Below are positions 1 through 8,410 of a stretch of 64,000 nt of DNA, one piece after another; within the stretch, counting starts at the first letter, position 1, and each line of letters opens with the position of its first letter. Below the pieces are notes generated by a model. The model was not told where the DNA came from. It saw only the letters and a list, made by a program, of their open reading frames with translations, and did not search any database. The stretch is from contig NZ_DASVSF010000065.1 in NCBI RefSeq assembly GCF_036388275.1, forward strand, positions 1-64,000, written 5' to 3'. A program made the translations under genes and the position numbers. The DNA is from Longimicrobium sp. Its GTDB lineage: Bacteria > Gemmatimonadota > Gemmatimonadetes > Longimicrobiales > Longimicrobiaceae.

Positions 1-606
1 CTGGCGGTGCACGGGTACGATTCGCCCGCGCACGCCCCCGACGAGAACTCGACCCTCCGGGGTGAGGACAAGTTCACCTTCACGCCGCGGCTGGTGCTGG
101 GGCTGAAGGCGGCGTTCGGCAACCTGATTCCGCCGCCGCCCGCGCCGATCCTTCCGCCGCCGCCGCCGGTCGTCGTCGATCAGACGCCGCCGCCGCCGCC
201 GCCGGTCGTGAACAACGACCGCGACATCCGGGTGTGCGTGGTCGAGGGTGGTATGCTGCGCGAAGTGACCGCGACGTACAACACGCAGCGGGCCGACACC
301 ATGTACCAGGGCCGCCGCTTCAACGAGGCGTTCCCGGCCACCACCGGCTACGCCGGCGGCGCGACGTGGTACATCAACACCGAGCCGATCACGATCAACG
401 GCCGGCGCTACGTGAAGTACGGCCTGCCGCGGGTGCTCGGTGTCACCGAGGTCACGCGCACGGGTGAGTTCCAGGGCGTGAGCGTGTTCGCCGAGGCCGG
501 CGCCACGGGCACTCCGGAAGTGGTGTACGTGCCGGTGCGGACGGGCTGCGAGTTCCAGCCGTACCAGCTCGAGGTGAAGGCCGGCGCGGTGCGCGGCGAG
601 GAGTAA
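1..606 (+). CDS. Outer-membrane protein, C-terminal part (partial)
   Basis: The reading frame is open at the left edge of the window, so the N-terminus is missing; about 201 residues are visible. The first part (FTFTPRLVLGLKAAFG) looks like the last strands of a beta-barrel. It is followed by a very proline-rich linker (PPPPAPILPPPPPVV and a second PPPPPP run) and a globular C-terminal domain of about 130 residues rich in Tyr, Gly and Thr (GGATWYINTEPITINGRRYVKYGLP). A barrel plus Pro-rich linker plus periplasmic domain recalls OmpA-like proteins, but no OmpA peptidoglycan-binding motif is visible, so the C-terminal domain is unassigned. A strong terminator follows directly. Confidence 0.55.
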   Translation: MAVHGYDSPAHAPDENSTLRGEDKFTFTPRLVLGLKAAFGNLIPPPPAPILPPPPPVVVDQTPPPPPPVVNNDRDIRVCVVEGGMLREVTATYNTQRADTMYQGRRFNEAFPATTGYAGGATWYINTEPITINGRRYVKYGLPRVLGVTEVTRTGEFQGVSVFAEAGATGTPEVVYVPVRTGCEFQPYQLEVKAGAVRGEE

Positions 607-630
607 TCCTCCCCCGCACGGCTCCAAACG

Positions 631-662
631 GGAGGGGCGCCCACGGGCGCCCCTCCTTTTTT
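631..662 (+). terminator. Rho-independent terminator
   Basis: A 12-bp GC-rich stem (GGAGGGGCGCCC and its complement) with a very tight loop is followed by six T residues. It lies 25 nt after the stop of the partial outer-membrane protein gene. Confidence 0.85.
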
Positions 663-760
663 GTCGTACCCGGGCGCGGCTTCGCACTTGCATCTCCGGG
701 GTGGGAACGCGGATCGGCAGGGCGCCGCGGGCTGCACCCCACTCATCCACTCACCTCACG

Positions 761-928
761 ATGAACAAGTGGCTCCGCATCGCACTCCTGGCGCTGGCCG
801 CATGGGTCGTGCTTTCCATCGTCTTCAAGATCCTGAACGCCGTGATCCACCTGGTGGTGATCGGGGTGATCCTCTTCCTGGTGTACACGGCCATCCGGCG
901 CGGCGGGTTCGGCCGCGGGGTGCGCTGA
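761..928 (+). CDS. Small membrane protein, 55 aa
   Basis: The ATG at 761 gives MNKWLRIALLALAAWVV, two closely spaced hydrophobic segments (about residues 5-22 and 27-45), and a short basic tail (RRGGFGRGVR), which suggests an inner-membrane protein with a cytoplasmic tail. An upstream in-frame ATG (701) would add an Arg/Pro-rich stretch that looks non-coding. It ends 23 nt before the next gene and may be cotranscribed with it. No family is recognised. Confidence 0.6.
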   Translation: MNKWLRIALLALAAWVVLSIVFKILNAVIHLVVIGVILFLVYTAIRRGGFGRGVR

Positions 929-951
929 GCACGCCCGGGCGGGTCCCGCGC

Positions 952-3492
952 ATGGGAACGGGGGGTCCGGCGAGGCGCTCGGTGCCGCGCCCGATGGCGA
1001 TGCTCCTGGCGGGGGTGGCGCTGCTGGCGGGCGCGCCCGCCGCCGCGCAGGACACGACGGTGGTGGCGGGCCCGCGCTACGGCGCCGGCCCGCTCCATCG
1101 CACACTCTGGGGCGGGGCCTATCGCGACCTGTGGACCACCCCCGTGCGCGTTCCCGTGCTGAACCCCGACACCTTCGCGGGCGGGCTGCGCGTGCTGGAG
1201 GCGGGGGGCGGCCTGGCGACCGAGTCGCTTCGCATGCGTGGGGCAGACGGGCGGGAGTACACGTTCCGCTCGGTGAACAAGACGCCCGAGCGCGGCCTTC
1301 CGCCGGACCTGCGCGACGGGCCCGTCGAATCCATCGCCCAGGACCAGGTGGCCAACAAGCATCCCGCGGCCGCCCTGGTCGTCGAGCCGCTGCTGACCGC
1401 CGTGGGGCTGCTCCATCCCCGGCCGGCGCTGTACGTGATGCCCGCCCACCCCTTCCTGGGCGAGTTCCGCCGGTTCGCGGGTCGGCTGGGGCAGGTGGAG
1501 GTGCGGCCGGAAGACGGCGAGGAGGGCGGGACGTCGTTCGCCGGGGCGGACCGGGTGGTGGGCACGGAGCGGCTGCTGGAGCGGCTGGAAGAATCGCCCG
1601 CCGAGCGGCTGGACGCGCGCGAGTACCTGACGGCGCGGCTGATGGACGTGCTTCTGGGCGACTGGGACCGGCACGCCGACCAGTGGCGGTGGGCCGGGTA
1701 CGAGAGCGGAGACCGGTGGCGCTGGCGCACCGTGCCGCGCGACCGCGACAACGCCTTCAACGACAACCGGGGGCTGCTGCTGGCCCCGGTGCGCGCCGCC
1801 TTCCCGCAGCTGACCCGCTTCGGACCGCGGTACGACGACGTCTTCGGCCTGGTGATCCACGCCTCGGACCTGGACCGCCGGCTGCTGTCGGAGCTGGAGT
1901 GGCCCGCGTGGGACTCGGCCGCGCGCTTCATCCAGCAGCGGGTGACGGACGAGGCGATCGGCCAGGCCGTCCGCCGCATGCCCCCCGAGTACCAGCCGCT
2001 GAGCGCCCCCGGCCTGTCGGCCATCCTGCGAGCCCGGCGCGACAGCCTGCACTCCGCCGCGCGCAGCTTCTACGAGATCCTGGCGAGCGACGTGGACGTC
2101 CACGCCACCGACCAGGCGGAGCGCGCCGAGGTGGACCGGCGCGCCGACGGCTCGGTGGAGCTGCGCCTGTATCCCTCCCCCGGGTCGAACGATCCGTACT
2201 TCCGCCGCCGCTTCCTCGCCGGCGAGACGCGCGAGGTCCGCGTGTTCCTGCACGGCGGCGACGACCACGCGGCGGCGCGGGGAGCGGCGGCGCCTTCCAT
2301 CCAGGTGCGGCTCATCGGCGGCGGGGGCGACGACGTGCTCGCCGACTCGTCGAGCGCCGGGGCGCGGATGACGGTGCTTCACGACCATGGCGACGACGAC
2401 CGGCTGCTGCGGGGCCCGGGGACGGTGATCGACACGCGGGAGTACGATCCCGATCCCCCGCGGTCGATGTTCGGCAACCCGCCGGCCCCCCGCGACTGGG
2501 GCTCTTCCTTCGCCCCGGTGGCGCCCTGGGCGGGGTGGGTGACCAACGTGGGACCCATCCTGGGCGCCGGTCCCGTGTGGACCCGCTACGGGTTCCGCCG
2601 CCAGCCGTACGCGCGGCAGCTGGCGGTCCGGGGGCTGTACGCGCCGCTGGAGAGCGGGTTGGGGGTGGAGGCGCTGGCGGACTTCCGCCGCACGTCCCTT
2701 CCCGGCACGGGCCTCCGCCTTCGCGCGGGAGCGCGCAACTTCGAGGTGATCCGCTTCCACGGCCTGGGCAACGACTCGCCGGAGGACGAGGAGGTGGACT
2801 ACGAGGCCGCCCACGACGAGCTGATCGCCGAAGCCGCGTGGTACGGTCGGATGGGCCGGCGCGCGTCGTACTCGCTGGGGCCGGTGGTGCGCTGGCGCGA
2901 CCCTCGTGGCGGCCACCCCCTGCTGGAGGACGTGCGCGGCGGGGATGGACTGGCGCAGGCCGGCGCGGCGGGGGACGTGGTGGTGGACGGGCGCGACACG
3001 CTGCCCATCACCCATCGCGGCTGGTGGCTGCGCGCGGGTGCCGCGGCGTACGGGGCCGACGTGGGCACCTTCGGCGGGGTGGACGCCGAGGCGCGGGCCT
3101 ACCTGCCGCTGGGGCCCGGCCCCATCCTGGCGCTGCGGGCCGGCGGCGAGGTGAACGCCGGCCGGGTGCCCTTCCAGGAGGCGGCGTTCCTGGGGGGATA
3201 CGGGTCGCTCCGGGGCTACCCCTTCCAGCGGTTCGCCGGCGACGCGGCCGTTTTCGGCACGGCCGAGCTGCGGCAGCCGCTGGGCCAGGTGCGGGTGCTG
3301 GTCCGCGGCCGGCTGGGGGTGTTCGGCTTCGGCGAGGCGGGGCGCGTGTACGTGGACGACGCCTCGCCGGGGGACTGGAACCCCTCGTGGGGCGGGGGGC
3401 TCTGGTTCGAATCGCTGGGCCGCGTGGCCACGCTCACCTGGGCGCGCGGGGACGGCACTCAGGTGTACGCCGGGCTCGGGCTGCCGTTCTAG
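952..3492 (+). CDS. BamA/TamA-type outer-membrane barrel with kinase-like N-terminal region
   Basis: This protein of about 846 residues starts with a signal peptide (LLAGVALLAGAPAAAQ); an ATG at 994 is an alternative start. The last ~300 residues resemble a surface-antigen/Omp85 barrel and carry a GGYGSLRGYPFQRF segment near residue 755, typical of the RGY/RGF loop of BamA-like proteins. Residues ~70-290 are different: a Lys in TFRSVNKTP, then LGDWDRHADQWRW (~236) and VPRDRDNAF (~261). These resemble the catalytic and metal-binding motifs of atypical kinases (HipA/Fam20C-like), but this is inference from short motifs. Similar large BamA-annotated proteins are known in the Bacteroidetes. The substrate is unknown; being exported, it would act in the periplasm or outer membrane. 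Confidence 0.7.
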   Translation: MGTGGPARRSVPRPMAMLLAGVALLAGAPAAAQDTTVVAGPRYGAGPLHRTLWGGAYRDLWTTPVRVPVLNPDTFAGGLRVLEAGGGLATESLRMRGADGREYTFRSVNKTPERGLPPDLRDGPVESIAQDQVANKHPAAALVVEPLLTAVGLLHPRPALYVMPAHPFLGEFRRFAGRLGQVEVRPEDGEEGGTSFAGADRVVGTERLLERLEESPAERLDAREYLTARLMDVLLGDWDRHADQWRWAGYESGDRWRWRTVPRDRDNAFNDNRGLLLAPVRAAFPQLTRFGPRYDDVFGLVIHASDLDRRLLSELEWPAWDSAARFIQQRVTDEAIGQAVRRMPPEYQPLSAPGLSAILRARRDSLHSAARSFYEILASDVDVHATDQAERAEVDRRADGSVELRLYPSPGSNDPYFRRRFLAGETREVRVFLHGGDDHAAARGAAAPSIQVRLIGGGGDDVLADSSSAGARMTVLHDHGDDDRLLRGPGTVIDTREYDPDPPRSMFGNPPAPRDWGSSFAPVAPWAGWVTNVGPILGAGPVWTRYGFRRQPYARQLAVRGLYAPLESGLGVEALADFRRTSLPGTGLRLRAGARNFEVIRFHGLGNDSPEDEEVDYEAAHDELIAEAAWYGRMGRRASYSLGPVVRWRDPRGGHPLLEDVRGGDGLAQAGAAGDVVVDGRDTLPITHRGWWLRAGAAAYGADVGTFGGVDAEARAYLPLGPGPILALRAGGEVNAGRVPFQEAAFLGGYGSLRGYPFQRFAGDAAVFGTAELRQPLGQVRVLVRGRLGVFGFGEAGRVYVDDASPGDWNPSWGGGLWFESLGRVATLTWARGDGTQVYAGLGLPF

Positions 3493-3628
3493 GCGGGCCC
3501 GTGTCCGCTCCGGCCGGTCCGCCCCCGGCCGGAGGGGGCGCCGCCCTCGGTTCGGGAACGGCGCCCGTCATCACGTGTACGCGTGCGGGGCCCCCCACGC
3601 CCGCGACATCCACGCCCGCGGAACCCGA

Positions 3629-4408
3629 ATGGATCATTCCCGCTACGACCTGCCCGACGACGCGCCCCGACCGGCGCCGGCCCAGCCGCCCCGCGCGGCG
3701 GCCGAGGCCGAGCACGCCATGAGCACCGGGCGCTGGGTGTGGGAGTGGACCAAGGCCATCAGCACGGCCATCCTGCTCTTCCTGGCCGTGCGCACCTTTG
3801 CCGTGGAGGCCTTCAAGATCCCCACGGGGTCGATGGAGGGAACGCTGCTGATCGGCGACTTCCTGCTGGTGAACAAGGCCGTATACGGGGCCGAGATTCC
3901 CCTGACGGACCGGCGCCTGCCGGCCTTCGCAAACCCCACGCGCGGCGACGTGGTGGTGTTCCTGCCCCCGCACGACCCCCACAAGAACTACGTCAAGCGG
4001 ATCGTGGGGATGCCCGGCGACACGCTGGAGATGCGCCACAAGGTGCTGTACCGCAACGGCCAGCCGCAGGACGAGCCGTTCGCGCGGCACACCGACCCGC
4101 TGGGCGACCCGGCCGACCCGCGCATGGAGTGGCAGCTGGAGTTCCTGACCGATCCCGGCCAGACCTACCGCACCTACCGTCCTTCGCGCGACAACTGGGG
4201 CCCGCTGTGGGTTCCGCCCGGAAAGTTCTTTGCCCTGGGCGACAACCGCGACCGGTCGGAAGACTCGCGCTACTGGGGGTTTCTGGACGCCACGTCCATC
4301 AAGGGCCGTCCCATGTTCGTGTACTACTCGTTCCAGGACGACATCGCCGAGCAGTTCGACTGGCTGACCGGCGTTCGCTGGGCGCGCATCGGCGAGGTCA
4401 TCCACTAG
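3629..4408 (+). CDS. lepB: Signal peptidase I
   Basis: This is a type I leader peptidase of about 259 residues that cleaves signal peptides at the inner membrane. One N-terminal transmembrane segment (WTKAISTAILLFLAVRTF) is followed directly by the box with the nucleophile Ser68 (PTGSMEG) and then the general-base Lys123 (YVKRIVGMPGD). The box E signature GDNRDRSEDSRYWG is intact. The ATG at 3629 is preferred over an upstream in-frame start because the added 18 residues are not family-like. It is a single-gene unit between the barrel protein and the sigma factor. Confidence 0.93.
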   Translation: MDHSRYDLPDDAPRPAPAQPPRAAAEAEHAMSTGRWVWEWTKAISTAILLFLAVRTFAVEAFKIPTGSMEGTLLIGDFLLVNKAVYGAEIPLTDRRLPAFANPTRGDVVVFLPPHDPHKNYVKRIVGMPGDTLEMRHKVLYRNGQPQDEPFARHTDPLGDPADPRMEWQLEFLTDPGQTYRTYRPSRDNWGPLWVPPGKFFALGDNRDRSEDSRYWGFLDATSIKGRPMFVYYSFQDDIAEQFDWLTGVRWARIGEVIH

Positions 4409-4464
4409 GCAGACGCGGCGACGCACGCTTCCCGTCACGTTCGACAAAAAGTTTCCCGGAGGGG

Positions 4465-4493
4465 TTGACAGTTTCGGGCCGCCTTTCCATGTT
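4465..4493 (+). promoter_or_regulatory. Candidate promoter of the sigma factor gene
   Basis: A perfect TTGACA at 4465 is followed 17 nt later by CATGTT, a weak match to a -10 box. It lies 117 nt upstream of the sigma-factor start, just after the lepB stop. The -35 is convincing and the -10 is not. Confidence 0.4.
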
Positions 4494-4609
4494 CCGTAGC
4501 AGCCCCGCGACCCCGCGGGACCGCATGCCTCTCCGCAGTGCCGCTCTCATATGCGCGTTTCCCGGGCCCGCCCTCACGGCCCGCCGCTTCCGTCTCCCGG
4601 AGCACGCCG

Positions 4610-5467
4610 ATGTCGTTCAGCCCCGCCAAGAAACTCCAGGCCGAATCCGAATCGCTGGACCAGTACCTCCGCGAGATCAGCGCCTTTCCGCTGATCGACC
4701 GCGACGAGGAGTGCCGGCTGGCGCGCCGCATTCGCGACGGCGAGCCCGACGCGATGGAAGGGCTGGTTCGCTCCAACCTGCGGTTCGTGGTGGCGGTGGC
4801 CAAGAAGTACCAGAACCAGGGCGTGTCGCTGGCCGACCTGATCAACGAGGGCAACATCGGGCTGATGCGCGCCGCGCGGAAGTTCGACGAGACCAAGGGC
4901 ATCAAGTTCATCTCCTACGCCGTCTGGTGGATCCGCCAGGCCATCCTGCAGGCGCTGGCCGAGCAGTCGCGCATCGTGCGCGTGCCGCTGAGCCGCGCGG
5001 GGGCAGTACACCGCATCGGCAAGCGCAGCTCGGCGCTCACGCAGGAGCTGGGGCGCGAGCCCACGCTGCAGGAGATCGCCTCGGAGCTGGAGGTGCCCGA
5101 AGACGAGATCAGCCACGCGCTGGCCATGTCGCAGGTGTACCTTTCGCTCGACGCCCCCCTGGTGCCCGGCGAAGACGGGCAGCTGCTGGACTACCTGCAG
5201 GACAGCCTGTCGCCGGGGCCCGACGACGAGGTGTACGAATCGGCCCTGAAGCGCAGCATCGACGACGCGCTGGGCACGCTGACGGAGCGCGAGGCCAAGG
5301 TGCTGCGCCTGTACTTTGGCCTGGGCGACACCGACCCGATGACGCTGGAGCAGATCGGCGAAAACTTCGGCATCACGCGCGAGCGGGTGCGGCAGATCAA
5401 GGAAAAGGCGCTGCTCCGCCTTCGGCACCAGTCGCGCGCGCGGTTCCTGGAAACCTTCCTGGCCTGA
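4610..5467 (+). CDS. rpoD: Primary-type sigma-70 factor (short RpoD/SigA class)
   Basis: This is a 285-residue sigma factor lacking region 1.1. Region 1.2 (ESLDQYLREISAFPLIDRDEE), region 2 (NLRFVVAVAKKYQNQG, LINEGNIGLMRAARKFD, FISYAVWWIRQAI), region 3 and region 4 (TLTEREAKVLRLYFGL, LEQIGENFGITRERVRQIKEKAL) are complete and in order. These match the housekeeping class, which recognises TTGACA/TATAAT-type promoters. Whether it is the only primary sigma factor cannot be told from the window. The ATG at 4610 begins MSFSPAKKL; the upstream extension is Arg/Pro-rich and unlikely to be translated. It has its own candidate promoter and terminator. Confidence 0.9.
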   Translation: MSFSPAKKLQAESESLDQYLREISAFPLIDRDEECRLARRIRDGEPDAMEGLVRSNLRFVVAVAKKYQNQGVSLADLINEGNIGLMRAARKFDETKGIKFISYAVWWIRQAILQALAEQSRIVRVPLSRAGAVHRIGKRSSALTQELGREPTLQEIASELEVPEDEISHALAMSQVYLSLDAPLVPGEDGQLLDYLQDSLSPGPDDEVYESALKRSIDDALGTLTEREAKVLRLYFGLGDTDPMTLEQIGENFGITRERVRQIKEKALLRLRHQSRARFLETFLA

Positions 5468-5490
5468 CGGGCGGGCCCGGGGAGTTGGGG

Positions 5491-5527
5491 GCGGGGGCGC
5501 ACCGGGGTGCGCCCCCGCTCTCGTTTT
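5491..5527 (+). terminator. Rho-independent terminator after sigma factor gene
   Basis: A stem of about 13 bp built on GCGGGGGCGCACC and its complement is followed by CTCTCGTTTTC. It begins 24 nt after the stop. The stem sequence is shared with two other terminators in the window. Confidence 0.75.
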
Positions 5528-5543
5528 CGTCCGGTGCCACGGG

Positions 5544-5572
5544 TTGACAGGACGCCCCGGATTGTGTATCGT
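5544..5572 (+). promoter_or_regulatory. Promoter of rplM-rpsI
   Basis: TTGACA (5544-5549), a 17-nt spacer and TATCGT (5567-5572) form a good housekeeping promoter. It leaves a 5' leader of about 115 nt before rplM. Confidence 0.75.
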
Positions 5573-5694
5573 AGCGGTCTGTCCCGACCACGCCACTCCG
5601 CCTCGGGCCGGTGCCGGAGGCGGGATTTTTGTCTGTCAAACAACCAGTCGCCGCCCGGATCAGCCCGAGTGCTCCCGGCGCGCAAGTGAGTACG

Positions 5695-6123
5695 ATGAAG
5701 ACGTATTCCGTTAAGGCGGGGGAAATCGAGCACAAGTGGTTCGTCGTCGACGCGGGGGGCAAGATCCTCGGCCGCGTGGCGACGGAGATCGCGCGAGTGC
5801 TGCGCGGCAAGCACAAGCCGATTTTCACCCCGCACCTGGACACCGGCGACTACGTCGTGGTCATCAACGCGGACAAGGTCCGGCTGAGCGGCAACAAGGC
5901 CGACCAGAAGACCTACTTCAAGCACACCGGCTACATGGGCGGGGAAAAGTTCATCCCCTTCCGTGAAATGCTGGACAAGCACCCCGAGCGGGTGATCGAG
6001 CTTGCGGTGAAGGGCATGCTGCCCAAGAACGCGCTGGGCAAGCAGCTTCGCAAGAAGCTGAAGGTGTACGCCGGCGCGGAGCATCCGCACCAGGCCCAGA
6101 ATCCCGAGCCCCTCACTTTCTGA
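5695..6123 (+). CDS. rplM: 50S ribosomal protein L13
   Basis: This 142-residue protein has the complete L13 pattern: KWFVVDAGGKILGRVATEIARVLRGKHKP, the GDYVVVINADKVRLSGNK core and the AVKGMLPKNALGKQLRKKLKVYAG box near the C-terminus. It binds 23S rRNA early in 50S assembly. The ATG at 5695 gives the canonical MKTYSVK start; an upstream in-frame start would add 28 non-family residues. rpsI begins 5 nt after the stop, the usual L13-S9 operon. Confidence 0.97.
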   Translation: MKTYSVKAGEIEHKWFVVDAGGKILGRVATEIARVLRGKHKPIFTPHLDTGDYVVVINADKVRLSGNKADQKTYFKHTGYMGGEKFIPFREMLDKHPERVIELAVKGMLPKNALGKQLRKKLKVYAGAEHPHQAQNPEPLTF

Positions 6124-6128
6124 CCATC

Positions 6129-6521
6129 ATGGCGACGGAACAGTTCAACGCAGTCGGACGCCGCAAGACCTCGGTGGCGCGCGTGTACCTGCGCCCCGGA
6201 AACGGCGCGTGGGACGTCAACGGCCGCACGCTGGAGGCGCACCTGCCCCGCCACGTGCTGCGCCAGTCGGCCACCCGCCCGCTGGTGGCCACGCAGACCG
6301 AAGGCCAGTACGACGTGAAAGTGACGGTGGTGGGCGGCGGTGTCCGCGGCCAGGCCGACGCCATTCGCCTGGGGGTGGCCCGCGCGCTGCTCAAGATCAA
6401 CGAGGACTTCCGCCGCACCCTGCGCGCCGAGGGCCTGCTGACCCGCGACCCGCGCGAGGTGGAGCGCAAGAAGCCCGGACGTCCGGGCGCCCGCAAGCGC
6501 TTCCAGTTCTCCAAGCGCTGA
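6129..6521 (+). CDS. rpsI: 30S ribosomal protein S9
   Basis: This is a 130-residue S9. The N-terminal AVGRRKTSVARVYLRPG motif, the central GGGVRGQADAIRLGVARALL motif and the Arg/Lys-rich tail ending in KKPGRPGARKRFQFSKR are all present. In the ribosome the terminal Lys-Arg reaches the P-site tRNA. It is cotranscribed with rplM. Confidence 0.97.
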   Translation: MATEQFNAVGRRKTSVARVYLRPGNGAWDVNGRTLEAHLPRHVLRQSATRPLVATQTEGQYDVKVTVVGGGVRGQADAIRLGVARALLKINEDFRRTLRAEGLLTRDPREVERKKPGRPGARKRFQFSKR

Positions 6522-6540
6522 TCGGGAGCGCCGGCATGCG

Positions 6541-6580
6541 GTGCCGGGGTGGCCTTGGGCCGTCCCGGCACGCGCGTTTG
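6541..6580 (+). terminator. Hairpin in the rpsI-rpsB gap, possible terminator
   Basis: GTGCCGGG (6541) pairs with CCCGGCAC (6564) around a 15-nt loop, followed by a T-poor GCGCGTTTGCC. It could be a weak terminator of rplM-rpsI or part of the long 5' leader of rpsB. The rest of the 212-nt gap shows no gene. Confidence 0.35.
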
Positions 6581-6733
6581 CCGAAATCCCGGTTCATCAA
6601 GCACACCGCCCGACGCCCACGTCCGGGTGCCGCCCCGTAAGAGGAGCGGTCGGACGGGCGAACGACGGCGGTGGAAGCCCGGGCCCCGGGGTGGGGCCGC
6701 AGGGAAAACCGCATACCGTCAGGACGAAAACCG

Positions 6734-7612
6734 ATGGCCGTACCCCAGATCCAGGAACTTCTCGAGGCCGGTGTCCATTTCGGGCACCAGACCAGCCGCT
6801 GGAACCCGAAGATGCGCAAGTTCATCTTCGCGGAGCGCAACGGCATCTACATCATCGACCTCAAGAAGACGGTCCGCCAGATCGAGCTTGCGCAGGAGCT
6901 GGTGCGCACGGTCGTTTCGCGCGGCGACCGCATCCTGTTCGTCTGCACCAAGAAGCAGCTGAAGGCCGTGGTGGAGAGCGTGGCCGAGCGCAGCGGCTCG
7001 TTCTACGTGACGGAGCGCTGGCTGGGCGGCATGCTCACCAACTTCACGACGGTCAAGAAGCAGATCCGCCGCCTCCGCGAGCTGGAGCGCGGGGTGGACG
7101 AGGGCGCCTTCGAGCACTACACGAAGAAGGAGCGCCTGATGCTGGACCGGGAGCGCGAGCGCCTGGAGAAGTACCTGAACGGCGTCAAGGACATGGCCCG
7201 GCTTCCCGGCGCTCTGTTCGTGGTCGACAGCAAGCGTGAGCACATCGCCATCTCCGAGGCCCGCAAGCTGGGCATCCCGGTGATCGCCATCGCCGACACC
7301 AACGCCGACCCCGACCTGCTGACGGTGCCCATCGCGGGCAACGACGACGCCATCCGCTCGGTCGAGGTGATCAGCAACGCGCTCGCCGACGCCGTGCTCG
7401 AGGCCCGCGCGGCCATGCCGGCCGACGACCGCCGTCGCGCCGAAGAGCCCGAGGCCACCACGTACAGCAGCGAGACGGGCGCCAGCCAGCCCGCCGACCG
7501 CGGCGACGACCGGGGCCAGAAGCGCCGCCCGCGCCGCAAGCGCCGGCCGCGCACCGACGCCATCGCCGGGGTGATCGGCGGCGGCTCCGACGAGGGCGGC
7601 GACGCCGAGTAG
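6734..7612 (+). CDS. rpsB: 30S ribosomal protein S2
   Basis: This S2 of 292 residues has QELLEAGVHFGHQTSRWNPKM at the start, then FVCTKKQLKAVVE, RWLGGMLTNF, the coiled-coil hairpin region, FVVDSKREHIAISEARKLGIPVIAIADTN and SVEVISNALADAV. The family usually ends near residue 235; here a highly charged tail of about 50 residues follows (KRRPRRKRRPRTD), a lineage-specific basic extension that may contact rRNA. The ATG at 6734 gives the standard MAVPQIQELL start. It begins the rpsB-tsf-pyrH-frr order common in bacteria. Confidence 0.96.
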   Translation: MAVPQIQELLEAGVHFGHQTSRWNPKMRKFIFAERNGIYIIDLKKTVRQIELAQELVRTVVSRGDRILFVCTKKQLKAVVESVAERSGSFYVTERWLGGMLTNFTTVKKQIRRLRELERGVDEGAFEHYTKKERLMLDRERERLEKYLNGVKDMARLPGALFVVDSKREHIAISEARKLGIPVIAIADTNADPDLLTVPIAGNDDAIRSVEVISNALADAVLEARAAMPADDRRRAEEPEATTYSSETGASQPADRGDDRGQKRRPRRKRRPRTDAIAGVIGGGSDEGGDAE

Positions 7613-7640
7613 TCACCGCGCCGACGGCGGAAGCTTTGCA

Positions 7641-7679
7641 GGGGGCCCGGCGCGCGTTTGCCGGCGCCCCCTTTTGTTT
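7641..7679 (+). terminator. Rho-independent terminator after rpsB
   Basis: An imperfect stem (GGGGGCCCGGC with GCCGGCGCCCCC, one bulged base) ends in CTTTTGTTT. It lies 28 nt after the rpsB stop and separates rpsB from tsf-pyrH. Confidence 0.75.
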
Positions 7680-7810
7680 CCGCGCCGCGTGCGGCGCGTT
7701 TGCCCGGCGGGGTTGCGCTCGCGCCCCGCAGGCCCGAAAATCCGGCGCCCCGGCTTTCGTCCGCGGGCCACTGACCTACACGACCAATCCTTCGGGACGG
7801 AAAGAAGACG

Positions 7811-8410
7811 ATGTCCAACGCGATCAGCGCACAGGCGGTCAAGGAGCTCCGCGACCGCACCGCGGCCGGGATGATGGAGTGCAAGAACGCGCTCATGGAG
7901 TCGGGCGGCGACATGGAGGCGGCCATCGACATCCTGCGCGCGCGCGGCGCGGCCAAGGCGGCCAAGCGCGCCGACCGCGAGGCACGCGACGGCGTGATCG
8001 GCAGCTACATCCACATGGGCGGCAAGATCGGCGTGCTGGTGGAGGTGAACTGCGAAACCGACTTCGTGGCCAAGACCGACGCCTTTCAGCAGCTGGTGCG
8101 CGACGTGGCGATGCACATCGCCGCGGCCAACCCGGTGGCCATCCGCCGCGAGGATTTTCCCTCGGAGCTGGTGGAGCGCGAGCGCGGCGTGTACCGCGAG
8201 CAGATGCGCGAGTCGGGGAAGCCCGAGAAGATCTGGGACAAGATCGTGGACGGCAAGCTGGAGAAGTTCTTCGCCGACCAGGCGCTGCTGGAGCAGCCCT
8301 TCGTGAAGAACCCCGACGTGACGGTGGGCGCGCTGATCACCGAGGTGTCGGGGAAGACCGGCGAAAAGATCGACGTTCGCCGGTTCACCCGCTACGCGCT
8401 GGGCGAGTGA
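7811..8410 (+). CDS. tsf: Elongation factor Ts
   Basis: This is a short EF-Ts of 199 residues. The N-terminal UBA-like domain has the conserved KELRDRTAAGMMECKNAL, and the core has IGVLVEVNCETDFVAK, which contacts EF-Tu during GDP release. The length fits the short class (as in Thermus and chloroplasts), with one rather than two core subdomains, unlike the ~280-residue E. coli form. GGACGGAAAGAAG just before the ATG is the ribosome-binding region. Its stop overlaps the start of pyrH. Confidence 0.95.
   Translation: MSNAISAQAVKELRDRTAAGMMECKNALMESGGDMEAAIDILRARGAAKAAKRADREARDGVIGSYIHMGGKIGVLVEVNCETDFVAKTDAFQQLVRDVAMHIAAANPVAIRREDFPSELVERERGVYREQMRESGKPEKIWDKIVDGKLEKFFADQALLEQPFVKNPDVTVGALITEVSGKTGEKIDVRRFTRYALGE

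Noticed and set aside
3583..5547. 654-aa frame spanning lepB and the sigma factor gene
   Set aside because: It is out of frame with two well-defined conserved genes and is Arg/Ala/Gly/Pro-biased, a high-GC shadow.
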